Shown here in pieces: positions 1 to 10,472 of a stretch of DNA of 64,000 bases. The notes below the pieces were generated by a model. That model was not told the origin of the DNA and ran no database searches. It saw nothing but the letters and a program-made list of their open reading frames with translations. Both the position numbers and the translations under genes were made by a program. Position 1 is the first letter of the stretch. Each line of letters begins with the position of its first letter. The DNA comes from Gautieria morchelliformis (Eukaryota > Basidiomycota > Agaricomycetes > Gomphales > Gomphaceae): the NCBI GenBank assembly GCA_015179125.1, contig WHVA01000421.1, forward strand, positions 38,134-102,133, in the 5' to 3' direction.

Positions 1-294
1 TCACAGCCACCCAAAGCACCCCCTCCCACGCTAATACTACCACCACCCGCCAACCCACACGCCACAGGAGGATGGACAATGGTCTCCCACCGCGGCAACA
101 CACATAGACAAACCACACTACCTTACAAGCCGACACCAACACTACAAGAACGACCTACGATGGGCCAGGGGAGGCCCACATCACAATGGCAGACCAGCCC
201 TGCCACCCTACCCAACCTTATTGACTTAGGCCCCACACAACGATGGGGTGACACAGGCGGCAACACAGGTCAGCCCCCGACTTCACAGAACTGA
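1..294 (+). pseudogene. LINE A ORF1, C-terminal end
   Basis: Open from the window edge to TGA at 292-294. The sequence is rich in Pro, Thr, Gln and Gly, as in the tail that follows the zinc knuckles of LINE ORF1 (Gag-like RNA-binding) proteins. No knuckle is inside the window. Assignment rests on position: the stop overlaps the ORF2 start, and ORF1 of LINE B and D is followed by ORF2 in the same way. It would bind the element RNA. Confidence 0.6.
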
Positions 295-2655
295 TGTCAT
301 ATACGATAGAGCCTACGCAGAAGAGACTGAAAATCTTCCAACAAAACCTTAACAAATCCGACAAAGCCAAATATGACCTCATTAATTCACCGATACACAA
401 CAGCTGGGACCTCATACTTCTGCAAGAACCGTACATCGACACCCTGGGAAATACCAAGGCTAACCACAACTGGCACGTACTTTACCCTACTTCCCACCTT
501 ACTAACGACTCTGCAAAGTGCTCCGTCATCCTGGTCAACACGATGCTCGACATGAACACGTGGAAGCAGTTAGCATACACGCACTCGAACGATGTCACTG
601 TGTTCCAGCTCACACACTCTCAAGGTAAAGTAACAGTATTCAACATATACAACGACTGCACACACTCGAGCACCATACACCACCTTGAGCAATTTGTAGA
701 GACGGAAAGGCATGGCATACTCTCACGTGACTCAGATGCCATGGTCTGGTGCGGGGACTTCAACCGTCACCACCCCATGTGGGATGAGGAAAGGAACCGC
801 CACCTCTTCACGGCTGCAGCAACGGCGGAGGCAGAGAAACTGATCTCAGCGATAGCAGACTACAACATGGTGATGACGTTACCAAAATGCCTGCCCACTC
901 TGCAATCCATGTCAACAAATAACTGGACCAGAGTGGACAATGTATTCTGCACCGACAATATAGCTGACTCCATAGTCAAGTGCGACACTGACCCAGGCGC
1001 ACGCGGCCCAGGCACTGACCACATCCCCATCCACACTGTACTCGACATCGAAGTGGCGCTAGACCCGCCAGCACCCTTCCGCAACTTCAGAGTAGTTGAC
1101 TGGGAGAGCTTCAGGGAACATCTCGCAGAGGAACTGGAGCACCTGCCGGATGCCAAAGAGCTCAAGACTGTGGAGGAGTTCGACGCGGTGGTGGACGCGC
1201 TGACGACGGCTATCCAAGACGCCATATAGGTGGCAGTACCACTCTCCAAACCAGTCCCACATTCGCATAGGTGGTGGAGCAAGGAGCTGTCAGACCTTAA
1301 GAGAAGAAAAACAAGCTAAACACCCAATCCTATCGTTACCGTGCTATAGCTAACAACCCCTCTCATGAGGAGCTTCGACAGATCGACGAGAAATATGGAG
1401 CAGCCATAAAAGAAGCCAAAACACAACACTGGATCGAATATCTGGACGACCTCAGTGATGACCTACTATGGACGGCAAACAAGTATCTCATGAGCCCGGC
1501 CACGGATGGGGGGAAAACTCAAATACCTACCCTGGAGTCAGCCTGCTCGGACGGCATGACTCACAGAGCAGAAACCAATGAAGAAAAGAGTGAAGTGCTG
1601 GCAGCGGCGTTCTTTCCGCCCAGACCGGCAACCCCTCAGGCCTTCGATAACCACAGCTACCCCAGAAGGATCAGCTACCGGTTCCAGCTCCATGAAGATC
1701 AACTAAGACGACAAATTGCCAAGCTAAGGCCGCATAAGGCCCCGGGCGACACGGCATACCCAACATCGTCCTCAAGGAGGCTGCGGACCTGATTGTCAAC
1801 CATCTGCTGTGGATTTATAGGGCCGTCTTCGCGCTGGGGACATACAGCACCAGATGGCACTCGTGGGTGACGGTGGTCCTACAGAAACTGGGCAAGGCCA
1901 GCTACAACATGCCGAAAGCCTACCACCCCATCGCGCTCTACAACACGATGGGAAAACTTCTGACGGCTATTGTAACAGAGGACATGGTACATCTGTAGAG
2001 GACAGGAATTATAGGCAGTAGGAATGGACTTCTTGCTCAAAAGAATAGACTAGAAAACAATTCACTACAGAGGATTTCTAGGTTAATAAATCGAAAGAAT
2101 GCTAGACTAATTTACTTGCCTCTCTCAGTGAATTTAGTTGTCACTGAGAGAGGGGGAAACTGTTTCACTGCGCATGTACTACTACCCGGCCCTTTAGCGC
2201 CCAAGAGCTCGCGCGTCGAAGTCATTTCAGACTCCGCTGGGTGCAGCCGCTTGTGAAAGTAGGAATAACAAGATGAAATGGAGAGACAGGGAGTGAGTGG
2301 AAAATTTCGAAAATAACCAGAGAAATGGATGCATAATACAAGAACAAAATGACAAGAAATTGAGAAACCACACAACAAATTGGATATATTATGCTTGATT
2401 TTGGTGCAGGAGCATCAATGCACCCAACAACATCTAACAGAAAAGCACCACCTCCTCCCAAGCAATCATTTTGGGGGCAGATCGGGCAGAACCACAACCG
2501 ACTCCCTACACCTGGTAGTCAACAAGATCAAGGGATCATGGCGTCGCAAAAAAGTACCGGTGATGTTGTTCTTGGACATTGAAGGTGCGTTTCCTAATGC
2601 GGTCACTAACCGCCTCCTCCACAACATGCGGAAGCAAAGAGTACTGGAGGAATAA
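294..2655 (+). pseudogene. LINE A ORF2: endonuclease and partial reverse transcriptase
   Basis: The ATG at 294 overlaps the ORF1 stop. The exonuclease-endonuclease-phosphatase domain runs 294-1229: KIFQQNLNKSD start, LLQEPY (catalytic Glu), GDFNRHHPMW and a late TDHIPIH block (catalytic Asp-His). A TAG at 1227-1229 and shifts near 1310 and 1750 break the frame. The RT fingers are readable at 1490-1790 and 1790-1993 (KAYHPIALYNTMGKLL). After a solo LTR the frame resumes exactly at 2435 with GGRSGRTTTD and the palm FLDIEGAF. Only the later RT motifs and RNase H are lost. The element copies itself by target-primed reverse transcription; this copy cannot. Confidence 0.88.
1994..2429 (+). mobile_element. 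Solo LTR inserted in LINE A
   Basis: 436 bp beginning TGTAGAGG and ending CACCCAACA, flanked by the direct repeat ACATC (1989-1993 and 2430-2434). The 5-bp duplication and TGT...ACA ends are those of an integrated LTR retrotransposon. Removing the LTR and one repeat restores the RT frame at the junction. It contains an 11-bp inverted repeat (CTCTCTCAGTG, 2120-2130, with 2142-2152). A relative lies inverted at 51426-51921. The solo LTR implies recombination between two LTRs. The superfamily is not proven. Confidence 0.9.
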
Positions 2656-2725
2656 CATGCGGTGTGGAAACAGTGCACGGAATTGTCGGCGAAACTCCAA
2701 GCGAGTACACATCAGGCCAACATCC
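2653..2725 (+). repeat. Orphan segment repeated at 34482-34548
   Basis: About 65 bp, from the ATGCGGTGTGGAAACAG region to CACATCAGGCC, matches the reverse complement of 34482-34548 with few differences. Both sides can be read as a protein fragment around VWKQCTEL followed by AKLQAST. The parent element is not recognised. It lies exactly between the end of LINE homology and an hAT-like terminus. Confidence 0.6.
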
Positions 2726-2734
2726 AGTCTTTGT

Positions 2735-2889
2735 CCACTGCCAGCGAGCCGGGGCCGAAGCCGAGCCGAGCCGGAGCCGGGCCTGAGCCGTAAAAAAAAG
2801 CCCGGCTTGGGTTTTGTGAAGCCCAAGCCGTCTCAGGCCGAGCCGTGACCGGGGCTTTTGAGCCTAAGCCGGGCCGGGAAAACACTAAC
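2735..2889 (-). mobile_element. hAT-like terminal region
   Basis: Dense GAGCCG/AAGCCC motifs in both orientations end at 2889 with GGGAAAACACTA. Its reverse complement TAGTGTTTTCCC matches the left end of the hAT transposon at 59035, which is also followed by GAGCCGAGCCC motifs. It looks like the terminus of a related non-autonomous or broken hAT. The second terminus is not seen. Confidence 0.6.
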
Positions 2890-2947
2890 TGCCTCGCGCT
2901 CACCCGCACAGACCCCGTCCCGCGCCGCCCACCCGCCCATCCTGACG

Positions 2948-4822
2948 AGTGGAAGGTGCTCTTTGGATCCGTGGATGTTTTGTCGGGTCAGAACCCCAAG
3001 CGCACCAACGCAGACAAAGGTATTATCGATCTCATCTAACCGACCACAATGGAATCTGACTTGATGACGCGACTCTTCTCAGCCCACCCTATCTCTCTGA
3101 TTAACGGTGTTGCTGGCGGGTCACGAGATGAGCAATCCTTACAGCTTCCCGCCCCCACCCCTTCCTATCCGTCCTACTCGTTATCTTTCGCGCAACTCGC
3201 TGCACTTGAGTCACGTATCATTCACCTCGAGGACCCAAACATGGCTGCCCGCATCTCCGCGATAGAGGTCGCCATAACCGATATTTCGGTGTTGAGGCTC
3301 TCTGTAGCCCAAATTCCTGTGCTTCAGGACGAGGTATGACCTCGAAGCCGAAGGTCAGAAATCCAAGGCGGGTGTTACCCAATTGAAGGCTCGAGTGGCT
3401 GGCCTGGAAATCCAAGCGAAAGAGCTGGCGGTGGAGAATGGCAGTTTGAAGGCTCGTGTCACTGAACTGGAGACGATGTGCATAACCACGAGGAAGCTCG
3501 CGACCCATCTATGTCCAGCGTGATTGGTCATTCTCCCGCAGACAGCGACACGAGTCGCCATGGAAAGGATGGCAATATGGATGCAAACACGGAAGCTGTG
3601 GTCTGGCGTAACTGCTCCATTAGTTATTTCCGCTACCACCCGGCGGCCTTTACTAAATGTCGTGCTTTTGCCAGAGCCAAACGCATCAATCCCTCCGAGC
3701 GCCTCAATCCCTCACCATCCAAGCCTTCGCTTGGAAAATGCACACGCGGTCCTGTGGAGACCCCCGACATTAGCGTCACCAAACATGGCCAACAACAGCA
3801 CGAGGGAGCTGAGCTCGCGGCTCTCCATCGCGTGACTAGGCCCTTGAAAAAGCAGCGTCGGCTGGATCTAGACTATGAAGAGGACGCTAAGCGACATCCA
3901 ATAGTCAGTGTTGTTCTCCGTGGGAAGAATTCCAAAGTGGATGCTGACACGGAAGCCGTTGTAGGCTCTGGCGTGGCTGCTCCGTGAGTTGTTTCCACTA
4001 CCGCCCGGCGGGCATTACTGGCGTGATTTTGCCAAGGCCAAAGTTATTGATTCCTCCGAGTTTCCTTATCCTTCGCTGTCGCAGCCTACACTCGGCAAAC
4101 GGACTCGCGGTCTTCTGGATACCCCTGATGTCAGCATCAATGAAGATGGCACCGAGCAACAGAACGAAGGGGCTGAGCTCGCAGCTTTCCATCGTGTGAC
4201 CAAACCGTTCAGAAAGCGTCGTCGTCTTGACCTTGACCCTGAAGAGGACGCAAGGGAATTTGCTTTCCTTAGACCTGGTCCCGACGGTCCGTCGTCTACT
4301 TCTACGCCATTGCATCAGTCCAACTTGCCTCCGGGATTTTTTCACGGCTGGCCGCCGAGCTCCCAGGCCGCTTGCGAGCAACGCGTCAGTTTATATTCCA
4401 CTGTGACAACGCAGTGGAATATAAGCTGACGCGTTTCTTGTCGGTAGGCGAGCGCGCTGGATCCATAGATCTTTTATCTGGTCAAAACCCCAAGCACACC
4501 CATACAGACAAAGGTATTATTGGTCTCATCTACCCAACAATGATGGAATCTCACTTAGTGATGCGACTCTTCTCAGCCAGCCCTATATATCCGATTAATG
4601 GTGTTGCTGGCGGGTCTCAAGATGAACAATCCTTACAGCTTCCCACCCCCACCCCTTCCCATCTGTCCTATTCATTACCCTCTGGGCAACTCACTGTACT
4701 TGAGTCACGCATTGTTCAGTAGAGGTCGCCATAGCCGATATTTCCGTCCTGAAGCTCTCTGTATCCCAAATTCCCCTGCTTCAGACGAGGTAAAGCGTCT
4801 CGAAGCGAACCACACAACTTAG
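2948..4822 (+). pseudogene. Nuclear coiled-coil protein of a SAP-type multicopy family, copy A (3' part, internally duplicated)
   Basis: Inverted partial copy of the gene at 27641-30319. It lacks the SAP exons and starts at the SGQNPK exon (about 2985-3015). A 45-nt intron follows with a CTAAC branch site, but its acceptor TTAG has become TTGA. Then come a heptad-rich coiled coil (about 3190-3480; LAALESRI, AKELAVENGSLK) and two tandem versions of the C-terminal block: PTLGKRTRG-like at about 3720 and 4090, each followed by a basic KKQRRLDLD / KRRRLDLD nuclear signal plus acidic stretch. After a palindrome (4381-4434), a truncated second copy of the SGQNPK to coiled-coil part follows (4440-4822). 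Frames are interrupted. The family is inferred from recall of agaricomycete hypothetical proteins; its biochemical role is unknown to me. Confidence 0.65.
4381..4434. repeat. Palindrome (23-bp arms, 8-nt loop)
   Basis: Arms at 4381-4403 and 4412-4434 pair with one mismatch; the core is CAGTGGAATATAAGCTGAC. The loop is TGACAACG. The same hairpin occurs twice in the inverted copy (27966-28013 and 28090-28137). The right arm is followed by TTTCTTGTCGGTAG, which looks like the 3' end of an intron before the repeated exon. It may be two abutting TIRs or a fold-back insert in an intron. Confidence 0.85.
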
Positions 4823-5126
4823 AGACCACTGGTGGCAAGCGAGGGAGGGGTCGATGAGCCTATAACGTTAACTTTCTTGTGCGGCGCGGATTTACTTATT
4901 GGCGAGCTGCTTTGCGATTTCGTTCGGAAACGTCATTCAGTGCGCTACATCGGCGTTATTATTCGTCTGGATCGGTGAGCTTCGGACGCTGGAGCGAGGT
5001 CTTTGTCGAGGATATGGGCTTCATTCTGTTTCGAATTGGTTCGGTGCGACAGTGAAGTATCTTATCTGCACTTCTGATATTGTTTTCTGATGTAAAGTTG
5101 AGTGTCCTGTAGTGTTTCAGTGTTCC
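4823..5126 (+). repeat. 3' tail of the duplicated unit
   Basis: Mostly non-coding. It matches the reverse complement of 27321-27640 closely, from TTAGAGACCACTGGTGGCAA to TTTCAGTGTT. The homology end defines one edge of the duplicated segment. In copy A gypsy sequence follows directly. It may be the 3' UTR of the gene family. Confidence 0.75.
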
Positions 5127-5850
5127 CTACACCTGTCCTGGTTTGACTTCATGCTCCACCACCGCCCCGGCCGCACCATGGGCAAGCCCGATGCCCTATT
5201 CCACCGTGCGGATCATGGAAGCGGAAGTGGGGACAACGTGGATATGACACTGCTCCGCCCAAGTCTCTTTGCAATCCGTGCCCTAGAAGGAGTGACTGCA
5301 GTTGGGGTGGAAGCGGAAATGCTCTGGGACATCCGGAGGCAGTACCGGAATGGAGAGAAGGAGGAGTCGGTGGTGAAGGCAGTGGAGGAACTTCGGAAAG
5401 GGCACTCACAGTCTGTACAGGCAGCGAAGTGGTCGGAATGTGATGGACTGCTCCACTTCAGAGGCAAGGTCTACGTTCCAGGTGGGGCGGACCTCCGCCG
5501 CCACATCGTGTCCCAGCACCATGACACACGGGTCACTGGGAATGCTGGCAGGTGGAAGACGCTGGAGTTAGTGGCTCGGAATTACTGGTGGCCTCAGATG
5601 TCCCGCTACATTGGACAGTACGTGAAGACATGTGACCTTTGTCTCCGAACCAAAGCACAACGACATCCGCCCGTTGGAGAACTTGTTCCGCTCCCGATTC
5701 CCGAATCCCGCTGGGACACCATCAGTGTCAACTTCATCGTTGAACTCCCAGAGTCTCATGGCTACGACGCGATCATGAACGTCGTGGATTCGGTAAGCAA
5801 GGTGTCCCACTTCATTCCGACGCACATGACGATCACAGCCCTTGGACAAA
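5127..5850 (+). pseudogene. Ty3/gypsy Pol fragment: end of RNase H and integrase N-terminal half
   Basis: The reading starts inside the RNase H tail ([21 protein letters not shown]), then the linker and the integrase zinc-binding region (HHDT...GNAGRWKT...[11 protein letters not shown]...CDLC), where the second zinc His of GH is Asn. The core begins with [13 protein letters not shown]; the usual first catalytic Asp is Asn here. [14 protein letters not shown] follows and the frame ends near 5903. The catalytic Glu region is absent. Directly after it, the strand of the gypsy coding sequence switches. Inactive. Confidence 0.92.
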
Positions 5851-8800
5851 TGGGCATAAAGCACCCTCGAGGAAGTGTTGCCACTCCTCCAGCGCTCAGA
5901 TGATTGCCAGCATCTCCTTGTCATGGATCTCATAGTTCCGCTCGACCGGACTAAGGCTCTTAGAGAAGAAGGCAATCGGATGCCACCCCCCACCATCTTC
6001 CGAGGACTGTTGTGACAAGACCGCTCCGGTAGCTGTGTCGGAAGAATCGGCCTCGACTCGATAAGGGCGAGAGTCGTTGGGAAAGATCAGGACCGGGGCA
6101 GAAGTGATCAGCTCATTGAGTTTGTCAAAGGAGGCCTGTTCCGGCTCTCCCCACCGCCATCCAACCTCCTTCTTGGTGAGGTCGAAGAGGGCACGGGCGT
6201 CCCTACAGTTTTAGCCGCCTGCTCACAATAGATTTGTTTCTAATTTAAAAAATTTAACTGAGAAAATGTTAAAATAAATAGACGTTTGTATCATAGTAAT
6301 TTATTTGTTATAGTAAATAATTTAATTTGAGGCTTAATATAGCCGGTATAATAATATTTAATATTTTTATGCTAACAATGGGGACAGGTAAACATGGAAT
6401 TAATAAATAAAAATCAATCTAAAATTTACGTATTCTGGCTCCGCCTCTTTTTCGATTCGATTCGGACTCCATTATAATTCGCTCACAGGAGAAGTCCTTG
6501 ATGAACCGCTGGTAGAAATTGACAAACCCAATGAAGGACTGGACCTCCTTCTTGTTCCGCGGCACCGGCCAATCCGATACACCGGAAACTTTGACTGGGT
6601 CCATTTCCACCTTTCCTTCCGACACAATCACCCCAAGATACTCTATCCGCGTCCGCTCAAATTCGCACTTTTCCGGCTTGAGACACAGGTTGTACTCCGG
6701 GAGCCGTTCCAGCACTCTCCACACGACTTCCCGATGTTCGGACATTGTTTGTTTTTGTGAAGATGAGGATGTCATTGAGGTAGACGCAGACAACCCCCTC
6801 TGCTATCATGTCACGGAAAATGTCATTCATCATCATCTGGAACGTGGCAGGACTGTTGGTGAGGCCAAAGAACATGACCTGTGGCTCAAAGAGTCCTCGG
6901 TTGGTGCGGAATGCGGCCTTCCACTCGTCTCCCTCCCGGATCCGGACATTATTGAAGCCCCAGCAGACATCCAGCTTAGTGAAGTACCTTGCCCCGCGGA
7001 GTTGTGTGATCAGTTCAGAAATGAGTGGAATGGGGTACCGGTTCTTGATTGTGATCGCATTCAAGGCCCGGTAATCCTGCACAAGTCTGAGCGAGCCGTC
7101 CTTCTTCTTGATGAAGAACACCGGAGATGCCATGGGTGACTTGGAGGGGCGGATCCTCCCTGTACGGAGGTTTTCCGCAAGGAATGCATCGAGCTCTACC
7201 TGCTCCTTGGGTGACAGCGGGTAGACTTTGCAGTTGGTGGGCTTCGACCCAGGCTCCAACTCGATGGCGTGGTCCCACAGCGTCCATGGAGGCAGGGCAT
7301 CAAACGACTCCTTGGAAAAGACGTCCTCGAACTCCCGCAGGTACTCCGGAATTTCCGCCTCCACCCTATCATGCCTCTTGGAGGCTTCAGCAAGGCGTTG
7401 CGAAATATTTCCGGTGGCGCGGACGTGTTCCGCTTCCGGCGGAAGGTTTACGTACAGCAAGTGCTCCCCTTCCGCCAGAGTGTCTTCCGGGCCGAGTCGG
7501 ATGACGTCGGAGTCGGAATCGGAATCGGAATTGGAAGTGGGATCCGGTTCACATTCCGCTTCCGAGTCTTCTTCTGCAAGCAGTGGATGGGGGCCAGAAC
7601 GACATGTCTGTATGAGCCGTTCGGTCTTCTGCTGCTCCTGGCGCTCCTTCCGCACTTCCGACTGGCACATGTGACACTTGGCTGGACATCGACTCATCAG
7701 TACCTTCCGAGTCTGCCAATTGATCTCTGGGTTGTGCTCCTGAAGCCAGGTAAACCCGAGGATGATGTCTTGCTTCCCCAGGCTGGTGACTGCAAAGGAA
7801 GTGCGTTCTGAGTGTCCATCATAGCGGAAAATTGTGTCTACTATCTCCGTGATGGACCCTGCCTCATTGGGGCTTCCATCCACATTGAACACCGGGATTG
7901 CACGTTGCAACTTCCGCGTGGTCAGTCGGTTCCGTTCCACATAGTCCCGGTCTATAAACTGACCAGTGGCCCCGCAATCGACAAGGGCGGGTCCGGATTT
8001 GACTTCTGCCGTATCTGTCGTCTGGATCTCCACCTTAATGACTAGTGACTTGGGGCCAGGGGTGGCAGCAACAACATAGCGCTTCGGAAGGCGTTTCTCC
8101 CAAGGGCGGATGCGGGATGGACGGGGTGTCGGATTTGGTTTTTGTGTGACTTTATCCGGTGGGCCTGTACGAAGTGAGGGGAGTGGGGGCTTTTCATTCT
8201 CTACTTCAAGACAGGCAAACCAGTTATGTACAGGCAGCAGGGGCACACATCTCACCCGCTGTGCATCACAAAATCCGACGCATCCTCCGCTTCCGGTGGA
8301 CCATGTTCCACATTTTTGGAAACTTCTTCTGCAGTGGGCACTCCGCTTATGTCCGCAAGTGCGAGGAACTCTGGAAGGAGCTCGAGTTTCTCCTCTGTGG
8401 TCATAAGCCAGATATCAAAGGCTTGGGGGCACTCGCGAGCATAGTGGCCTGGTTGTCGACATCGGAAGCAGGTGATAGTTCCGCAGCCTGTTCCGCGCAT
8501 GCAGTCAACATCCATCGGGGCAGGGCCACTCTGCGAGGGAGGAGGGCTATGGTTCCTAATAGGAGCAGGTGGAGCAAGTGTCGGAAATATTTTCCGTGTG
8601 GGAATGAATGCGCTTCCGGGTTTTGGCACAGGTGGAGTAGGGCGAGTGGAACTGCGTGTCATGTTCCGGCTTGTCTCCACGAAGGCCTCATTTGCTTCCC
8701 TGTTCTGGGACACCCTCTGCGCAGCTTGATACCACCCTTCCAGGTCATCAAAATCCGGAGCTCCATCCCCAAGCAGCGCAATTTGGTTCTGGAGTGTCAG

Positions 8801-9135
8801 ATCAAGTCCTCGTCGGAATTTGATGATGATCGTCTTGTCATCATCATACTCCGCAAGGTCGATGAGCTCCTGGAAGCGATCGATGTAGTCATCGACTGGA
8901 TCCTTGGCCTGGTACCAGCTGGTCCCCTCGAGCTTCGTAAGGGCTGTGAGCTGCTCATTTTTCAGGCAGAACTGGTCGGAAAATGTTTTCTCGAAGGCGT
9001 CCCAGTCCTGGAAGTAGTTCCCCTTGCCCTTTGCTTCATGTCAGATCACCTTGTTTGGAAAACAGGCAGTCCAGTCCAACTTGAAAAAGGACAATGCCCA
9101 GTGAATCCAAGCCTGTGTCTGATGTCATGACCTGT
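5851..9135 (-). pseudogene. Ty3/gypsy Gag-Pol (Gag, protease, RT, RNase H)
   Basis: Read right to left. Gag at about 9120-8250 has the zinc knuckle CFRCRQPGHYAREC. The aspartic protease has LVDCGATGQFID (about 7970). RT has YRALNAITIKNRYPIP, TKLDVCWGFNN and the catalytic box YLNDILIF, where the second position of YLDD-like boxes is Asn. A shift near 6750 leads to the thumb and IGFVNFYQRFIKDF. After a 280-bp insertion (6209-6488), RNase H resumes with ARALFDLTKKEVGW and VEADSSDTATGAVLSQ, shifts near 5985, and has a stop near 5910. It ends at FLEGA near 5860. Together with the + strand integrase piece it could be one element rearranged by inversion. Not functional. Confidence 0.93.
6209..6488. 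mobile_element. AT-rich insertion within gypsy RNase H region
   Basis: 280 bp of unusually AT-rich DNA splits the gypsy frame. ACAG stands on both sides (6205-6208 and 6485-6488), and removing the insert plus one ACAG joins the protein reading at FS-C-RDARALF. GCTCACA occurs near both ends (about 6223 and 6481). No terminal inverted repeat, ORF or poly(A) tail is evident. Class unknown. Confidence 0.7.
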
Positions 9136-10139
9136 CTATTTTTCCTACCGCACCACCTCTATGTTCCCCCTCGTCACTCCCTAGCATCTTCGCCAGAGCT
9201 CGCCGCACCCACCGACCACTCCTCCTCTACGTCCACTCTACCCGCTGTTCGCCCCATTTTCCGAACCGCTATTCGCTCCCTGCACATTTTGCCAGCAGGC
9301 ACGCCATCAAATATGATCAATACCAGTCACCCGGCATGATGGTTCATCATTAACCCCATCATCTTCTTAATCCAACCCCATTGGGTGTTCGTATGGCCAA
9401 AGTGTGTTCGCAGGACGTCCCTTCCATAGGTCGTGCGGGATCAACCCAGTAAACGAAGAGTCCGTGCAGGGTAGCATGTATGCAGGTCCCAAGACATGGT
9501 TTTGTCCATAAGTGCCTTCACCCCCTTTACTCTCCATCATTCCATGCTCGCAATCTTCCCTCACTCTATTGTATGTTTATTCCATCTACTTAGTATCATG
9601 ACTGCGCACCCCTATCCAACCCTAACTCACGACGGCCTCTTTCCTATTCGCTAATACCTTGCGAGCATTCGATATAAGTAGTTTACATTCGCATGTACAT
9701 TCCCCAGTTCAATTATCATACGTCGTTCATCTTGTGCAAAAATTTGACCTTGCTGTGGTCATCGTCTTAAGCCTTCTCTTGGAGACTTCTATCTTCGACT
9801 AGCAGAGGACTTAGGCATCACTGGTGAGTTCTCATACTTCATCTTCATTACCTTAGCCTTCGAACCATTTTCTGTGCTGTTGGCGAAGGGCTCCGAAGGA
9901 GCACCTTCGCCAGCGAAGGGATTGTCGAAACTTAGACAGCCCTTCCGTGAGACCTTGCACGTTACATCGTCAAGTGCCACGGGCTATTTCGCTACGACTG
10001 TAGATAGGGTGAGCCCCGTTCGGGCAGTCCCCTTACCTTGTGAACATTCATTGGGTCATCTATTCGCCGAACGGCATACTTATTCACGCAAGTTATTTGG
10101 GCATTCACTGTGTTCACTAATACACGATATTAACGCCTA
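9136..10139. other. Intergenic, no gene recognised
   Basis: Gag homology of the gypsy stops near 9135. No coding family is recognised here. The segment contains two adjacent hairpins (9881-9912 and 9915-9946) described separately. Confidence 0.6.
9881..9912. repeat. TGGCGAAGGG hairpin
   Basis: TGGCGAAGGGCTCC pairs with GGAGCACCTTCGCCA across a GAA loop, with one bulge. A second hairpin with GAAGGG/CCCTTC follows immediately (9915-9946). The motif resembles hairpins in the leaders at 10760-10808 and 48538-48584. Confidence 0.7.
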
Positions 10140-10472
10140 AAAACCAATCTTGACAGCCTGGTCATTCGGAAAGAGATCTCCGACAATTGCAAAGTAGATG
10201 CTGCATATGTTGAAGCAAGCACGTCCCTTCTCCCAATCTCTATCAAAGTCCGCCATAGTTGCAGGTTTGACCTTTGCCAACTTCACAGACATCCTCTCTT
10301 CCACTACTTCTGCTTTTCCAAAATCCAACTTATCCTGCATTGCATTTCTGCCACCTTGTGGAATATCTAACCTAGCCAGAATCCTTTGTAAGGCTGTTTC
10401 AATCGCATCAGTCTTCATCCAATTCCATGTCAACTCCTCCTCCATATTCCGAAGACGATCGTCCGGATCCAT
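10140..10472 (-). pseudogene. Ty3/gypsy Gag N-terminal fragment
   Basis: The ATG at 10472 opens 111 codons with MEEELTWNWMKTDAIETALQ and PATMADFDRDWEKGRACFN, the pattern of the N-terminal half of basidiomycete gypsy Gag (capsid) proteins. It stops at 10137-10139 without zinc knuckle or Pol. It differs from the Gag at 8250-9120, so it is a second element. Its leader (10473-10868) continues beyond LINE B at 17255-17530. Confidence 0.75.

Larger units (their letters stand above)
1..2655 (+). mobile_element. Tad1-type LINE, copy A (truncated at both ends)
   Basis: Non-LTR retrotransposon remnant. It starts inside ORF1 at the window edge, continues with an apurinic-type endonuclease, then reverse transcriptase up to the palm motif FLDIEGAFPN near 2575-2600, where homology stops. 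The two ORFs overlap at a TGATG junction (292-296), as in many LINEs. It is related to the LINEs at 10882, 37815 and 49707. RNase H, 3' UTR and poly(A) tail are missing. A solo LTR (1994-2429) sits in the RT. Confidence 0.9.

Noticed and set aside
2735-2889. CRISPR-like short repeats
   Set aside because: The GAGCCG motifs are irregular, without spacers of constant length, and match an hAT terminus.
7127-8255. Several plus-strand frames over 100 codons
   Set aside because: Antisense shadows of the gypsy protease and RT, which carry recognisable motifs on the minus strand.
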